Below, one piece after another: positions 34,748 to 35,392 of a stretch of DNA of 35,392 bases. Every line of letters begins with the position of its first letter. The first letter of the stretch is position 1. Location of the stretch: NCBI GenBank assembly GCA_019456185.1, contig VRUH01000042.1, forward strand, positions 1 to 35,392, in the 5' to 3' direction. The notes beneath the pieces are model-generated. The model was not told the origin of the DNA. It was given only the letters and a program-made list of their open reading frames with translations, and did no database searches. The position numbers and the translations under genes are program-made. The DNA is from Candidatus Glassbacteria bacterium. GTDB taxonomy: Bacteria > Gemmatimonadota > Glassbacteria > GWA2-58-10.

Positions 34748-35035
34748 GTGTCGGTAACGAGGGATGAAGTCGCCAGGATCGCCCGCCTGGCCCGGCTGGA
34801 GCTGGGAGAGGACGAGGTGGACCGCATGACCGCGGACATGAACGCAATCCTGGAACATGTCGAGCAGTTGAGCGAGGTCGATACCGAAGGGGTCAGCCCC
34901 CATTCGTTCCTGGAGGGCAAGCGTACGCCTGTCCAGCCGGACGAGGTGCGGGAATTCCCGAACCGGGACGAAGCCCTGGCCAACGCCCCCAGGAAAGAGG
35001 GCACGTTCTTTATCGTGCCCAGGGTGATCGAGTAA
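34748..35035 (+). CDS. gatC: Asp/Glu-tRNA amidotransferase subunit C
   Basis: This 95-residue protein is GatC, which helps fold and join GatA and GatB, the enzyme that converts mischarged Glu-tRNA(Gln) or Asp-tRNA(Asn). Conserved features are VTRDEVARIARLARLEL at the N-terminus, then NAILEHVEQLSEVDTEGV. A GTG start is supported by AAAGGAG five to seven bases before. GatA begins 63 bases downstream, so the two are probably in one operon. Confidence 0.94.
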   Translation: MSVTRDEVARIARLARLELGEDEVDRMTADMNAILEHVEQLSEVDTEGVSPHSFLEGKRTPVQPDEVREFPNRDEALANAPRKEGTFFIVPRVIE

Positions 35036-35098
35036 TTTTGCAATGCGCGCCATTCAGATCAAATAAACGATTGTGGTATTGCGAAACGGAGCCGGATT

Positions 35099-35392
35099 TT
35101 GAGTGAGATACGAACATTGAGCGCCTCTGCGCTGGCGGGCAAGCTGTCCGGCGCAGAGCTGGGCGCCCGCGAGGTCTGCCAGGAGTTCCTGGCGTCGATC
35201 GGGGCGGACGGGCACAACTGCCTGATCGGCGTGCGGGCTGAACAAGCACTGGCCGAGGCGGAAGCGGTTGACTCCGCCCGCGCCAGGGGAGAAAAACTCC
35301 CGCCAACCGCCGGACTGCCGCTGGTGATCAAGGACAACATGGTGGTGCGCGGCAAGCTGCCCACCACCTGCGGATCTAAAATCCTGTCCAAT
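35099..35392 (+). CDS. gatA: Asp/Glu-tRNA amidotransferase subunit A, 5' part
   Basis: This is the N-terminal 98 codons of GatA, open to the window end. GLPLVIKDNMVVRG includes the lysine of the amidase Ser-Ser-Lys triad, and TTCGSKILSN follows, as expected for GatA. The start is a TTG at 35099 with CGGAG upstream; a TTG six codons later is a second possibility. The catalytic serines are beyond the window. It supplies ammonia from glutamine for tRNA amidation. Confidence 0.88.
   Translation, partial: MSEIRTLSASALAGKLSGAELGAREVCQEFLASIGADGHNCLIGVRAEQALAEAEAVDSARARGEKLPPTAGLPLVIKDNMVVRGKLPTTCGSKILSN

Noticed and set aside
33312-34847. A 511-codon minus-strand frame opposite the DegT-type gene
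   Set aside because: The plus-strand product has a Tat signal and PLP-binding residues. The antisense product is a shadow frame.

Overview
The window looks like chromosomal DNA from an uncultured, high-G+C, Gram-negative-type bacterium. Evidence for this is Tat and lipoprotein signals, a Ste24-type membrane protease, GatC/GatA for tRNA-dependent amidation, a type I dockerin-like tail and several Tat-tagged Gfo/Idh/MocA-style sugar enzymes. That mix is common in FCB-type candidate phyla (Glassbacteria- or Latescibacteria-like lineages) and in Planctomycetes/Acidobacteria. I cannot assign a phylum from the sequence alone.

Layout. 1-3627: electron-transfer flavoprotein beta (partial) and alpha, then a FixC-type flavoprotein and FixX-type ferredoxin, an etfBA-fixCX module that moves electrons between acyl-CoA/NADH-type donors and quinone or low-potential acceptors. 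Both larger gaps of this operon hold short inverted-repeat elements. 3687-6605: a secreted dockerin-tailed protein, a row of hairpins, a small membrane protein, a CYTH phosphohydrolase/cyclase-like protein and an unknown protein. 6680-10388: GntP permease, methyltransferase, gene debris split by a 220-bp TA-flanked MITE, and a GT2 glycosyltransferase. 10467-14276: a divergent carbohydrate cluster of a lipoprotein oxidoreductase-like protein, a Tat-exported Gfo/Idh/MocA oxidoreductase and a Tat-exported TIM-barrel isomerase. 14460-15470: a single AT-rich foreign gene (DUF2971-like). 15510-20158: an esterase remnant, a two-ACT-domain regulator, a Ste24-like protease, a 2-hydroxyacid dehydrogenase, a small membrane protein and a SAM hydroxide adenosyltransferase. 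20474-27643: a tetraether-lipid-synthase-like radical SAM protein, a DHH phosphoesterase and a split two-gene version of the large acyl-CoA dehydratase activase family. 27897-31583: an orphan histidine kinase and PcrA/UvrD helicase. 31613-33300: an AT-rich type II restriction-modification pair. 33366-35392: a Tat-tagged DegT-family aminotransferase, gatC and the start of gatA.

The most interesting items are the Tes/MJ0619-like radical SAM enzyme in a bacterium (possible membrane-spanning lipid synthesis), two separate AT-rich defence-type insertions in a GC-rich chromosome, short non-autonomous elements at several sites (one with a perfect 16-bp terminal repeat and TA duplication), a cluster of sugar-acting enzymes that appear to be exported, and the split activase with two Fe-S half-sites on one chain. 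No tRNA, rRNA or CRISPR array was seen.
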